A stretch of 64,000 bases of DNA from Mobiluncus curtisii subsp. curtisii ATCC 35241 (GTDB lineage Bacteria > Actinomycetota > Actinomycetes > Actinomycetales > Actinomycetaceae). Under the pieces are notes generated by a model. The model worked only from the letters and a program-made list of their open reading frames with translations. It did no database searches and had not been told where the DNA came from. The position numbers and the translations under genes are program-made. The stretch spans positions 57,075 through 121,074 of the forward strand of contig NZ_GL385912.1 in assembly GCF_000146285.1 (NCBI RefSeq), written 5' to 3'. Of this stretch, positions 47,975 through 56,428 are shown piece after piece. The stretch's first letter is position 1; the number at the start of each line of letters is the position of its first letter.

Positions 47975-48066
47975 GATGCCCAGTCTATAAGTTTTAGGAC
48001 CGGGGCGGAGACTCTTGCGGTTTCGCTACCGCTGAATTTACGGTGTTTTAATAAAAACCTGTGAAA

Positions 48067-48705
48067 TTACCGGGAATTTTGCTGTTGCTTAGCAGCTTTG
48101 CCCCGCGCTACTTGCGGCTTCGGGCTGCGCCACCGGCGAATCATGATGGCGCGGGTAAAGGCGTACCAGCGCAATCCACGTGGGATATTTTCCAAGCCCA
48201 GGCGCTTGACGCACTGTCGGTGGGCTCGTCCTGCGATGATACCGCCATCTAACATGCCCAGAATCAAGGCTGCGTATGAGCCAAACAAGGTCCATGTGTT
48301 GACCTTTTGTGCCAGTTCAGTGTCTTGTCGGTTCAAAATAGAAACAGCAATCAAGCTGAGAGCCATGAGCACCAGCATCGTGACCAGCATAAATTCGGCA
48401 AAAGAATAGCGGGAATCGATGAAATCACGGGTCATCCGACGAGCCTGACCGCGATGTTGATAAGGCAGCAAATCCTCGCGACCGGTGCGTAAGCCTTCCT
48501 GTTCACGTTCATAGCGACGGCGGGACTCCTCACGTGCTCGTTCTTTCGCGATTTTCTTATCAACGCCTAGCAGCCCTTGATAGTTGCGGGCTTCCTGCTG
48601 TTTTCGGGAGGGGGTTGGTCCCTTCTTTTGGCGTGGATTGGTGGAGGATTTAGATTCCCCTGGGTTTTTAGATTCGCTGGGCTGTGGCTTTTTTAATAGA
48701 CTCAT
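48067..48705 (-). CDS. DUF3043-family membrane protein
   Basis: A protein of about 212 residues with a basic N-terminal half (Lys/Arg-rich, QKKGPTPSRKQQEARNYQGLLG) containing YQHRGQARRMTRDFIDSRYSFAE, then two membrane helices (about 120-142 and 150-170) and a basic C-terminus. This layout matches the actinobacterial DUF3043 family, whose function is unknown; it is often next to a dipeptidase gene and Fe-S insertion gene, as here. ATG 48705 is used; a TTG at 48714 would add three residues. It is divergent from the M20 peptidase gene. Confidence 0.85.
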   Translation of the reverse strand: MSLLKKPQPSESKNPGESKSSTNPRQKKGPTPSRKQQEARNYQGLLGVDKKIAKERAREESRRRYEREQEGLRTGREDLLPYQHRGQARRMTRDFIDSRYSFAEFMLVTMLVLMALSLIAVSILNRQDTELAQKVNTWTLFGSYAALILGMLDGGIIAGRAHRQCVKRLGLENIPRGLRWYAFTRAIMIRRWRSPKPQVARGKAAKQQQNSR

Positions 48706-48788
48706 GATAGGCAAATCATGCCACAGATTTTTTATGTTGGAAAACCGGGAAAGCGACCGGCAAATGAATAAAGGGAAAGGAAAATGCG

Positions 48789-50162
48789 GTGGAGGAAGTA
48801 ACCTTGCGCGAACGCGTAACTGCCGATTTCAACAATGTCGTCGAGTTCTTGAAAGACCTGGTGCGGATTCCCGCGGTGTCCTCGCTGCCGGAACATGCCT
48901 CGGACATGCAGGTCAGCGCGGAATACATCGTGAAAAATTTGGAAGCAGCCGGCGCGACGGCACGCATTGTGACCGTGACAGATTCGAAAACCGGGCTGGT
49001 TTCTCGTCCCGCAATTTTGGCTGAAAAGTCCGGACCAGCTGGGGCTCCCACCGTGCTGCTCTATGCCCACCATGACGTGCAGCCCACGGGGGATTTGGAC
49101 AAGTGGGACTCGGACCCGTTTGAGCCAGTGGAGCGCGACGGACGCCTCTATGGGCGCGGTGCCAGTGATGATGGCGCGGGGGTAGCGACCCATTTGGGAA
49201 TGCTGCGCGCGTGGGGAGACAAACTGCCCGTCAATGTGAAAATTTTTATCGAAGGTGAGGAAGAAGTCGGCTCTCCGACCTTTAACGCCTTCCTGGAACA
49301 GAATCGGGAATTCCTGCAAGCCGATGTCATCATCGTGACTGATTCCGGGAACTGGGACGTTCACCAGCCAGCCCTGACCACGGGTCTGCGCGGTGTGTTG
49401 AGCGTAGACGTGAACGTCAAAACTCTGGATCACGCCGTGCATTCCGGAGCTTTCGGTGGGGTCACCGTAGATGCCTTGACCTGCCTGTGCCGGCTCCTCG
49501 CTACTTTGCACAATCAGAAGGGCAGTGTGGCGGTTCCCGGATTGGTGACGAAGACGGTGGCGGACGTGGACTATCCGGAAGATGACTTGCGGAAACAAAT
49601 GGGAGCCGTGGCAGGTCTGGAACTGACGGGGACTGGGGACCTTGCCTCCCGCCTGTGGACCCAGCCGGCTATCAGCGTCATCGGGATTGACGCGCCCAGC
49701 GTGGCGAACAGCTCTAATACCATCATTCCGCAGGCGAAAGCACGAATCTCGATGCGTATCGCGCCCGGTCAAGATCCTCAAAAGGCGGCGCAAGCGCTGT
49801 CGGATTACCTGGTAGCAAACGCTCCTTTCGGTGCCGAGGTCAGTGTGGAATGCCTGGAAACTGGACCAGCTTATGCCGCCAACCTGGACTCTCCGGTGCT
49901 GGCTTTGATGCACGGAGCCCTGACTGATGCTTTTGGGGTCAAGAGCGTCAATATCGGTCAAGGCGGTTCGATTCCGTTCATCGCCACGTTCCAGGAATTC
50001 TTCCCCGCTGCCGAAGTCCTCGTGACCGGGGTCGAGGATCCCTACACCAACGCTCACTCTGAGAACGAGTCCCAAGATATAGCGGATTTGCAGGGAGCAG
50101 TGCTTGCTGAGTCTCTGTTATTGGGACGTCTAGCCAAGGATGCGAACACGCCCCAGAATTAG
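48789..50162 (+). CDS. M20-family dipeptidase/metallopeptidase
   Basis: A 457-residue zinc-dependent peptidase of the M20/ArgE-DapE family. Metal-binding motifs are LLYAHHDVQPTGD (about 88-100) with the first His/Asp, GRGASDDGAG (about 122-131) with the bridging Asp, and EGEEEVGSP (about 154-162) with the catalytic Glu. The dimerisation domain lies between about 190 and 340. It likely cleaves dipeptides in the cytoplasm; the substrate is not defined. Start is GTG 48789. The next gene follows by 10 bases. Confidence 0.9.
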   Translation: MEEVTLRERVTADFNNVVEFLKDLVRIPAVSSLPEHASDMQVSAEYIVKNLEAAGATARIVTVTDSKTGLVSRPAILAEKSGPAGAPTVLLYAHHDVQPTGDLDKWDSDPFEPVERDGRLYGRGASDDGAGVATHLGMLRAWGDKLPVNVKIFIEGEEEVGSPTFNAFLEQNREFLQADVIIVTDSGNWDVHQPALTTGLRGVLSVDVNVKTLDHAVHSGAFGGVTVDALTCLCRLLATLHNQKGSVAVPGLVTKTVADVDYPEDDLRKQMGAVAGLELTGTGDLASRLWTQPAISVIGIDAPSVANSSNTIIPQAKARISMRIAPGQDPQKAAQALSDYLVANAPFGAEVSVECLETGPAYAANLDSPVLALMHGALTDAFGVKSVNIGQGGSIPFIATFQEFFPAAEVLVTGVEDPYTNAHSENESQDIADLQGAVLAESLLLGRLAKDANTPQN

Positions 50163-50172
50163 GTGGCACTCG

Positions 50173-50691
50173 GTGCGGATACAAATCCTGGCGACCCCCG
50201 AATTCGCCGAATTTGCCCAGGACTTTTGCGGCGCTTGGAGCCAGAACCATCTGGCTGACACCCTGCACCTAGAGGTGGCAGATTTACGGTCAACGCAGTC
50301 GTCGCAGCCGGTGAAATCGAGAAACGCGAGTCCCGCCCTAACCACGCCAGCCAATCCCGCCCCGAACAGTGGCGGCACGGCGCTTGTGAGAGGACTGACG
50401 ATTGCCAGTCCTCGGCAAGTCCAACTGGATGCGCAGGCGGATTTGTACCTGGTCATTCAGCCGGAAATCACCGACGTCCCCGACCCGACTGACTTAGCGA
50501 ACCTGGTCGTCGCGAGGGCGACGCGGCGAGGTCTTCAACCGGTGGTGGTTTTGGCTGCCGATTCCCCGCTGTCACGTCGCCAGCTGCAGGAATCTGGCAT
50601 CGCGCAAGCTTACTTCCTCGCCGAACACCCCGCACGTAGTGCCGCGCAGTGGGGGCGTATCTTGGGTCAAACGTGGCGTTTGCCCGATTGA
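50173..50691 (+). CDS. Short glycerate-kinase-like protein
   Basis: A protein of 172 residues. Its start VRIQILATPEFAEFAQDFC resembles the opening strand of glycerate kinases (MRxLVAPDxF), and its C-terminal half, ADLYLVIQPEITDVPDPTDLANLVVARATRRGLQPVVVLA followed by SRRQLQESGIAQAYFL, follows their GEGxxDxxxLxGKxxxGVA and later segments but has lost the Gly residues of the phosphate loop. Glycerate kinases are normally about 370 residues, so roughly half is missing. GTG 50173 has AGGTGG 6 bases upstream. A glycerate kinase gene next to the erpA-like gene occurs in mycobacteria, which supports this origin. It is probably inactive as a kinase. Confidence 0.5.
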   Translation: MRIQILATPEFAEFAQDFCGAWSQNHLADTLHLEVADLRSTQSSQPVKSRNASPALTTPANPAPNSGGTALVRGLTIASPRQVQLDAQADLYLVIQPEITDVPDPTDLANLVVARATRRGLQPVVVLAADSPLSRRQLQESGIAQAYFLAEHPARSAAQWGRILGQTWRLPD

Positions 50692-50813
50692 GAGAAATCA
50701 AATGCCTACCGGCGCTGATATTTCCAGTTCGGGAGGGTACAGAAACCGAGGAAGAAAAACGGCGCAAATAAGGTTAAACTAAGTTGCAGTGTTTTCTCAT
50801 GAAAGGAATATAG

Positions 50814-51158
50814 ATGGAGACTTCTCCCTTGACCCACGAAGTCACTTTAACAGATGCCGCCGTAGCCAAGATTAAATCCTTACTGGAACAGGAAGGTCGC
50901 GATGATTTGCGGTTGCGCGTGGGCGTAGCTCCCGGAGGCTGCTCCGGCTTGATTTACCAACTCGAATTTGACGATGAACTGTCCGAAGACGATGCGGTGC
51001 GCGATTTTGATGGCGTGGAACTGGTTGTCGACAAAATGAGCGTGCCCTATCTGGCTGGTGCCACCGTAGATTTCCAGGACACCCTGGCTCAGACCGGGTT
51101 CGTGATTGATAACCCGAATGCTGCCAATACTTGTTCTTGCGGAGGATCTTTCCACTAG
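50814..51158 (+). CDS. HesB/IscA/ErpA-type iron-sulfur cluster insertion protein
   Basis: A 114-residue A-type carrier that passes Fe-S clusters to target enzymes. The three conserved Cys are in GGCSGLIYQLEF (Cys at about 43) and NTCSCGGSF (near the C-terminus). The length is normal. ATG 50814 has AAAGGA upstream. It is followed by a strong terminator. No other Fe-S assembly gene is nearby. Confidence 0.93.
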   Translation: METSPLTHEVTLTDAAVAKIKSLLEQEGRDDLRLRVGVAPGGCSGLIYQLEFDDELSEDDAVRDFDGVELVVDKMSVPYLAGATVDFQDTLAQTGFVIDNPNAANTCSCGGSFH

Positions 51159-51188
51159 ATTCCATTAGAGAAAAATCAACCGGAGGTT

Positions 51189-51224
51189 ACGGCGAGCCTG
51201 GTTCTGTAGGCTCGCCGTTTCTCT
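51189..51224 (+). terminator. Rho-independent terminator after the ErpA-like gene
   Basis: ACGGCGAGCC (51189-51198) pairs perfectly with GGCTCGCCGT (51209-51218) around a 10-base loop, followed by a T-rich TTTCTCT. It lies 30 bases after the stop. The rest of the gap to 51358 holds a possible TAAAAT -10 element at about 51311 for the FKBP genes. Confidence 0.8.
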
Positions 51225-51358
51225 ATCGTCGTAAGGCAATCCAACGGAACGGGAAACACAAAGTTGCAAAGTCAATGACGATTAGGTTCGAATGTCGGTT
51301 GGTTCAAGGTAAAATCGGGTTTGGACAATTCTGAACTTGAGTATTCCTGGGGAGTATT

Positions 51359-52243
51359 GTGTTACGTAAATTTGCTTTCGCCCTAGCGGCTGCCAGTCTC
51401 GCGCTGTCGCTGACTGCCTGTTCTAAACCTGCTGGTAGCGAGATGCCCACTGTGGCTTCACCTCAGTTCGGGACGATACCGGAGATTAATTTCCCGGCAG
51501 CCCCGCCTCCGGAAGCGCCCGTGATGAAGATTCTCGATGATGGTGACGGGAAAGGCGAAGAAGTCAAAGACGGTGACCTGGTCGTCGTCGATTATTACGG
51601 CAAAGTTTGGGGCGGAGCCGTAATGCCCGATTCCACCATTACTGATACTGCCGGTCCTCGCGCGATTTCACTGGCTCACCCGCCAATCGAAGGCTGGAAA
51701 GAACTCCGTGGGGTCAAGGTCGGTCAACGGGTGTTGATGATTTTGCCTCCGAGCCAGGCATACGGTGAGATGGGTTCCAGCAGTATCGGGGTTAAAAAGG
51801 ACGATACGCTAGCTTACGTGGTCGACGTGCGTTTAGCAGTGTCTCCAGACGCCGCCTCCAAGTTCCAAGTCACTCCGACCAATAACCCGCTGCCAAACGG
51901 TATTAGCATCAACCCGGACGGACAGGGAGCTTACACTCTGAACACTGCCGCAGCTGGGGCATATCCCTCTGCCCAAGACACCGCAGTCTACGCCACCGGT
52001 GACGGTCCGGCGGTTAAAGCGGGACAGGGCGTCATTGTGAAGCGGGTCAGCACAGATTGGAACGGACAGACCACCGCTGCGGACTGGAATGCCAGTGAGA
52101 TGATTTCAGTTTCAGCTGATTCCATGGGACTGGCTGATCTGCCATTGGGAAGTCTGGTCTTGGTCATCACTCCGGCTACGCCCACTGCTGACCCCCAGGC
52201 AACCTTGTTACAGCTGGTTGCCGCTTACGATTCCAGTCGTTAA
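51359..52243 (+). CDS. FKBP-type peptidyl-prolyl isomerase lipoprotein (first of pair)
   Basis: A 294-residue exported lipoprotein with a signal peptide and lipobox LTAC (Cys about 21). An FKBP domain spans about 60-160 (GDLVVVDYYGKVWGGAV, IEGWKELRGVKVGQRVLMILPPSQAYGEMG); the Tyr, Ile-Glu-Gly-Trp and Ala-Tyr-Gly core residues are present, but the usual Phe-Asp pair is altered to Met-Pro-Asp. A second region (about 170-290) looks like a degenerate FKBP repeat. It should act in folding of secreted proteins at the cell surface. Start is GTG 51359. Confidence 0.88.
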   Translation: MLRKFAFALAAASLALSLTACSKPAGSEMPTVASPQFGTIPEINFPAAPPPEAPVMKILDDGDGKGEEVKDGDLVVVDYYGKVWGGAVMPDSTITDTAGPRAISLAHPPIEGWKELRGVKVGQRVLMILPPSQAYGEMGSSSIGVKKDDTLAYVVDVRLAVSPDAASKFQVTPTNNPLPNGISINPDGQGAYTLNTAAAGAYPSAQDTAVYATGDGPAVKAGQGVIVKRVSTDWNGQTTAADWNASEMISVSADSMGLADLPLGSLVLVITPATPTADPQATLLQLVAAYDSSR

Positions 52244-52295
52244 TACCGCAGCGAGCGGGACACAAAACCTGAATTTTGGAAAAAGAGGAGCAATC

Positions 52296-53351
52296 TTGCA
52301 ATACCTACAGAAGAGACTAGCGGTACTTTCCCTGTTTGCTTTAGTGGTCGCGGGTTTGACAGCTTGCCAAGAGACCCCTAAGGAGCAAAATGCTCCGCTT
52401 GCCAATCCGAAAAACTGTGTGAACACCATTACCCCAGCCACGTCTGCGGAACCCGCAGCGGTTAAGCCGGTGGAAAATGGACCGGTTCCTGCCGTCGACC
52501 CTTCCGATGGTTTCGGAACGGAACCGAACATTGCGGCGGGGACAGGACCGGCTCCGAAAGATTTTATCCGTACGGTCTTGCATGAAGGCACCGGGACAGT
52601 AGTTTCGGCAAACGCAGACGTCATCGTCCACTACAAGGGACAAAAGTGGAACGGTGAGGTTTTTGACGACTCCTGGCAAAAAGGTGAACCCGCTTCTTTC
52701 TCTCTGGGCAGCAACATTATTGAAGGCTGGAGATGGGGTCTGGCAGGACGCAACGTTGGCGATCGGATTGAGCTTGTCATTCCGCCGCGCCTAGCCTACG
52801 GGGAGCTTACGGAACGGGAACAAGCTGCCAAAGACGCCGGTCAGCCTCTGCCGGGCAAGAATCACCCGTTAGCCGGTGAAACCTTGGTTTTCGTGATAGA
52901 CATTCTGTTCGCGCCTCCCGTGATGGAGGAAACCCAATTGGCCGCCTACACCCAACTTTTGGGGCAGTCAAAGCCCACCGGGGCAAAACTTCCTGACGGT
53001 CTGCGTATCTATTGCGGACCCGGCACCGAACCGCAACCGGCTTATATCGAAGGTTCAAAAGTTCCCGGCAAGCCTTTTAACGTTTGGACTTTGGAAGGTC
53101 AGGGACAGCCTATTCAAGCTGGCGACCAAGTGGGATATGTGGTTGTTTCTGGTTCTTGGGGTGACAAACCCACTTCTACCTGGATTAACGGTAAGGGAGT
53201 TTTGTGGGCGGATGCGGAAACCATGAAAGCCGTGGGGAAAAATGTCGGTTCCCGCCTGGTGATGGTGGGACCTCCGAACAAATCCGCGCCGCGCGGAGTA
53301 GTCCAGATTGTCGATATTGTAGACGCTATCGCTCTTCCGACCCTGGGATAG
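52296..53351 (+). CDS. FKBP-type peptidyl-prolyl isomerase lipoprotein (second of pair)
   Basis: A 351-residue lipoprotein with lipobox LTAC at about 24. The FKBP domain (about 90-205) is canonical, with VIVHYKGQKWNGEVFDDSW, IIEGWRWGLAGRNVGDRIELVIPP and LAYGE. The C-terminal half (about 215-345) contains PIQAGDQVGYVVVSGSW and NVGSRLVMVGPPN, a degenerate second FKBP-like domain that matches the one in the preceding protein. TTG 52296 with AGAGGAG upstream was chosen; the frame is open to 52218 without a signal peptide. It lies 52 bases after the first FKBP gene. Confidence 0.88.
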   Translation: MQYLQKRLAVLSLFALVVAGLTACQETPKEQNAPLANPKNCVNTITPATSAEPAAVKPVENGPVPAVDPSDGFGTEPNIAAGTGPAPKDFIRTVLHEGTGTVVSANADVIVHYKGQKWNGEVFDDSWQKGEPASFSLGSNIIEGWRWGLAGRNVGDRIELVIPPRLAYGELTEREQAAKDAGQPLPGKNHPLAGETLVFVIDILFAPPVMEETQLAAYTQLLGQSKPTGAKLPDGLRIYCGPGTEPQPAYIEGSKVPGKPFNVWTLEGQGQPIQAGDQVGYVVVSGSWGDKPTSTWINGKGVLWADAETMKAVGKNVGSRLVMVGPPNKSAPRGVVQIVDIVDAIALPTLG

Positions 53352-53423
53352 GGCGGACGTCACAAGGGTTTTCGGCTCGACCGGAGGGGTGACACCCGAC
53401 GGTCGTGGGGGATGCTGAACTGT

Positions 53424-53452
53424 TTGGTGTGCACCCAATAGGTAGGTAAAAT
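53424..53452 (+). promoter_or_regulatory. Sigma-70 type promoter
   Basis: TTGGTG (53424-53429), a 17-base spacer and TAAAAT (53447-53452) form a good housekeeping promoter 30 bases ahead of the pseudo-receiver gene, whose AAAGGAG ribosome site starts at about 53467. Confidence 0.6.
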
Positions 53453-53482
53453 GTTTATGTCTTCAGTAAAGGAGCGAATTCT

Positions 53483-53887
53483 ATGGAAGCAAAAGCTGGC
53501 ACTGATGCCGTGCAAGTCATGCTTTTCAGTGGCAATCCCCATACTCGTCAAGCTGTCATGGATGCTGCCGGACTCAGCGGTAGTTTTGATATGCCACCGA
53601 TTGAATGGCAGGAAGTAGCGACGTCGGATGCGGTGAAACAAAATTTTGCCGAAGACCGCTACGCGGCACTGGTGCTTGACGCAGAAACCTATCAGGAGGG
53701 TGGACAGTCAGTGGCGCGTTGGCTTAATATCCATGCGGATAAGGTCCCGCCTATCATCATGCTGGTGGCTCGTCAACAGGACGAATGGATGTCACGCTGG
53801 TCTGGAGCGAGCTATAGCGTGCCCGCTCCTTATGAGGCAGACGCGGTGATGGCTGCCTTGCGACAGGCTCTTGCAGAGACTGCCTGA
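53483..53887 (+). CDS. Small receiver-like (pseudo-receiver) protein
   Basis: A 134-residue soluble protein with an alternating beta/alpha pattern like a response-regulator receiver. Asp66 in AALVLDAETY is in the place of the phospho-acceptor. However, the acidic pair after the first strand is absent (VMLFSGN), and the conserved Lys-Pro is Val-Pro (SVPAP), so phosphorylation is doubtful. There is no output domain. It has its own promoter and converges with the gene at 53893. It may be a protein-interaction module; function unknown. Confidence 0.65.
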   Translation: MEAKAGTDAVQVMLFSGNPHTRQAVMDAAGLSGSFDMPPIEWQEVATSDAVKQNFAEDRYAALVLDAETYQEGGQSVARWLNIHADKVPPIIMLVARQQDEWMSRWSGASYSVPAPYEADAVMAALRQALAETA

Positions 53888-53892
53888 ATGCC

Positions 53893-54237
53893 TTAGTGAC
53901 GGCGGAGGGGCAGCAGCAAACCTAAACCCACCGCTAGGGCAATCAAACACAAAGTAGCTGCCACTGCCGAGTAAATCGGCTGGGTAATTCCCAAGACTAC
54001 GAAGCCGATGATGGCGGCAGCCAGCAGCAGCCAGCCGACCTTGGTGCGGGTCCGCAAAGTCGGTAATGGGGGATTGGGCGCTACGAAACCTTCGGTGTCT
54101 TCCACTGGGGTCCAGTCCCGAGGTCCGAAACCTCCGAGTTCAGGAGTAGCCGCCGCGAGTTGCTCGAAACGACGGTTTACTTCCTCAGGGGTTTCCTCAT
54201 TGCGATCCTTGTGACCGCTTCGATTACGAAACGTCAT
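53893..54237 (-). CDS. Small membrane protein with two helices, unknown function
   Basis: A 114-residue protein starting MTFRNRSGHKDRNEETPEEVNRRFEQLAAATPELGG, with GFGPRDWTPVED in the hydrophilic half and two membrane helices at about 67-87 and 90-110. The ATG at 54237 was chosen because upstream in-frame sequence belongs to the divergent plsC region. No family is recognised with confidence. The hydrophilic half would be cytoplasmic by the positive-inside rule. It is divergent from plsC, 45 bases away. Confidence 0.7.
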   Translation of the reverse strand: MTFRNRSGHKDRNEETPEEVNRRFEQLAAATPELGGFGPRDWTPVEDTEGFVAPNPPLPTLRTRTKVGWLLLAAAIIGFVVLGITQPIYSAVAATLCLIALAVGLGLLLPLRRH

Positions 54238-54282
54238 AATTGAACTATACATGAAGCCCTGTGGGCACTGGAGGTATCGACT

Positions 54283-55107
54283 GTGTACAGATTTCCAAAG
54301 TTTGTCGCTGGACCGTTGTTGCACCTCTTGTTTCAGCCGTGGATACGCGGAGCAGATAACATTCCCGAAACCGGTCCGGCAATTTTGGCTTCCAATCACC
54401 TCGCGGTTATTGACTCAGTGTTCCTGCCATTGATGATTAAACGGGAAATTACTTTCGTCGGGAAATCAGATTACTTTACCGGTACCGGTATAAAGGGCTG
54501 GATTACCAAGCATTTTATGCAGTCCGTGGGGGTCATTCCAGTGGATCGTTCCGGTGGTAAGGCTTCCCAGGTCGCTTTGGATAAGGGACTGCAAGTTTTG
54601 GAACGCGGCGACCTATTCGGTATTTATCCCGAAGGCACGCGTTCTCCGGACGGCAGGCTTTATCGCGGTAAAACGGGGATTGCCCGACTGTCTCTCATCA
54701 GTGGCGCTCCGATTATTCCGGTGGCAATGGTGGGAACGAACAAATCGCAGCCCATCGGCAAGACCATCCCGAAGCTGGAACGTATCGGTGTCATCATCGG
54801 GAAACCTCTGGATTTTTCTCGCTACAAGGGCATGGAAAACAACCGCTATGTGCTGCGTTCCATTACCGACGAAGTCATGTATGACCTGATGCTGCTGTCC
54901 GGGCAGGAATACGTGGATGAATATGCCGCCAATGTGAAAAAGCGTTTGGAGATACAGCGCAAAACCAGCAAGGAAACCAGCAAAGACTCCGAAACCGCCG
55001 CTAGTGAGGTCGGTACGGCGGAGGCATCTCCCGCGGAGGGACAATCCGATACACAACCAGATGTAGCCGCCCAACCAGGCGACGAACCCCAGAATGTAAA
55101 GAAATAG
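54283..55107 (+). CDS. plsC: 1-acyl-glycerol-3-phosphate acyltransferase-like
   Basis: A 274-residue membrane-associated acyltransferase for phospholipid synthesis. The catalytic motif is NHLAVIDSVFLP (HX4D-type, about 38-49), and the substrate motif is YPEGTRSPDGRLYRGKTG (about 115-132), followed by PIIPVAMVGT. The C-terminal 45 residues are disordered and rich in Glu/Ser/Ala. In mycobacteria a homologue (Rv2182c) also lies close to aroG, as here. Start is GTG 54283. The PPi-PFK gene follows by 21 bases. Confidence 0.9.
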   Translation: MYRFPKFVAGPLLHLLFQPWIRGADNIPETGPAILASNHLAVIDSVFLPLMIKREITFVGKSDYFTGTGIKGWITKHFMQSVGVIPVDRSGGKASQVALDKGLQVLERGDLFGIYPEGTRSPDGRLYRGKTGIARLSLISGAPIIPVAMVGTNKSQPIGKTIPKLERIGVIIGKPLDFSRYKGMENNRYVLRSITDEVMYDLMLLSGQEYVDEYAANVKKRLEIQRKTSKETSKDSETAASEVGTAEASPAEGQSDTQPDVAAQPGDEPQNVKK

Positions 55108-55128
55108 GATAACAAGAAAGGCAGAAAT

Positions 55129-56328
55129 ATGGCTCTGAAACGAGTGGCTCTGTTGACAGCGGGCGGTTTTGCGCCGTGTCTGTCCACCGCGGTGGGCATG
55201 TTGATTGAACGGTACACCGAGTTGGAACCGGAGGTGGACATCATCGCGTACGAGCACGGCTATCACGGTCTGCTCACCGGCAAATACTTGCAGATTGATG
55301 ATGATGCCAGGGCTAATGCCGCCCGGTTGCAGCTCTACGGTGGTTCACCCATCGGGAACTCTCGGGTCAAGTTGACGAACACCGCCGACCTGGTGAAGCG
55401 CGGTCTCATCAAGGAAGGCGAGGATGCGCTGAAAGTCGCCGCGGACCAATTGGTGAAGGACGGCGTAGACGTGCTGCACACCATTGGGGGGGACGATACG
55501 AACACGACCGCTGCCGATTTGGCAGCTTATCTGGAGGAGCACAACTATCACCTCACTGTGGTGGGGCTGCCCAAGACGATTGACAATGACGTGGTGCCGA
55601 TTCGCCAATCCTTAGGTGCCTACACCGCGGCAGAAAATACTTCCATATTTGCCCAACACATCATTTCGGAATCCCGGGTATCTCCGCGGATGTTGATTGT
55701 CCACGAGGTAATGGGACGCAACTGTGGCTGGTTGACGGCTTACTCGGCAAAGCTGTATCGCGAGTGGCTGGACCAGCAAACCTTTGTGCCTTCGGTCGGG
55801 CTGGATCGCAAACACTGGGATATTAACGGCATCTATGTGCCGGAAATGCACATGGACATTGAGTCCGAAGGCAAGCGCCTTAAGAAAATTATGGACGAAA
55901 ACGATACGGTCAACATTTTCCTGTCTGAAGGTGCCGGGGTCATGGACATCGTGGCAGAGATGGAAGCCCAAAACCAGGTCGTCAATCGTGATGCGTTCGG
56001 TCACGTGCGTCTGGATGAAATCAATCCGGGACAATACTTTGCCAAACGTTTCGCCCAGGCAGTCGACGCGGAAAAAGTCTTGGTTCAAAAATCTGGCTAT
56101 TTCGCCCGTTCTGCCCCGTCCAATAAAGCTGACTTGCAGCTCATCAAGGGCATGGTGGACCTGGGTGTGCAGTGTGCCATCGCCGGAGAATCCGGGGTTA
56201 TTGGGCACGATGAAGAAAATGGTAACCGTCTGAGCTGTATTGATTTCCAGCGCATCAAGGGTGGCAAGCCTTTCGACGTGAACCTGCCGTGGTTCCGCCA
56301 GATGCTCCAGGAGATTGGTCAAGCCTAG
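55129..56328 (+). CDS. pfp: Pyrophosphate-dependent 6-phosphofructokinase
   Basis: A 399-residue glycolytic enzyme phosphorylating fructose 6-phosphate at C1. The donor-site signature is GGDDT (120-124) with Asp123, where ATP-dependent enzymes have Gly (GGDGS/T), and PKTIDND (148-154) with Lys149 where they have Gly (PGTIDND). In studied enzymes this Asp/Lys pair blocks ATP and selects PPi, so a reversible PPi-PFK is inferred. MGRNCGWLTAYSA (about 195-207) binds substrate. It lies between plsC and aroG and is followed by a terminator. It pairs in logic with the pyrophosphatase HppA. Confidence 0.9.
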   Translation: MALKRVALLTAGGFAPCLSTAVGMLIERYTELEPEVDIIAYEHGYHGLLTGKYLQIDDDARANAARLQLYGGSPIGNSRVKLTNTADLVKRGLIKEGEDALKVAADQLVKDGVDVLHTIGGDDTNTTAADLAAYLEEHNYHLTVVGLPKTIDNDVVPIRQSLGAYTAAENTSIFAQHIISESRVSPRMLIVHEVMGRNCGWLTAYSAKLYREWLDQQTFVPSVGLDRKHWDINGIYVPEMHMDIESEGKRLKKIMDENDTVNIFLSEGAGVMDIVAEMEAQNQVVNRDAFGHVRLDEINPGQYFAKRFAQAVDAEKVLVQKSGYFARSAPSNKADLQLIKGMVDLGVQCAIAGESGVIGHDEENGNRLSCIDFQRIKGGKPFDVNLPWFRQMLQEIGQA

Positions 56329-56354
56329 GCTTTTTTAGGTTTTCTCACTCGCCG

Positions 56355-56399
56355 CGCTCCGGGTTAAACTGTAGAAAGTTGCCCGGAGCGGGGCTTTTT
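56355..56399 (+). terminator. Rho-independent terminator after the PFK gene
   Basis: CGCTCCGGG (56355-56363) pairs perfectly with CCCGGAGCG (56382-56390) over an 18-base loop and is followed by GGGGC and a T-run at 56395-56399. It ends 30 bases before the aroG start, so it may also act in the aroG leader. Confidence 0.8.
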
Positions 56400-56428
56400 A
56401 ATGGCAAACACGAAATGGAAACGCGAAA

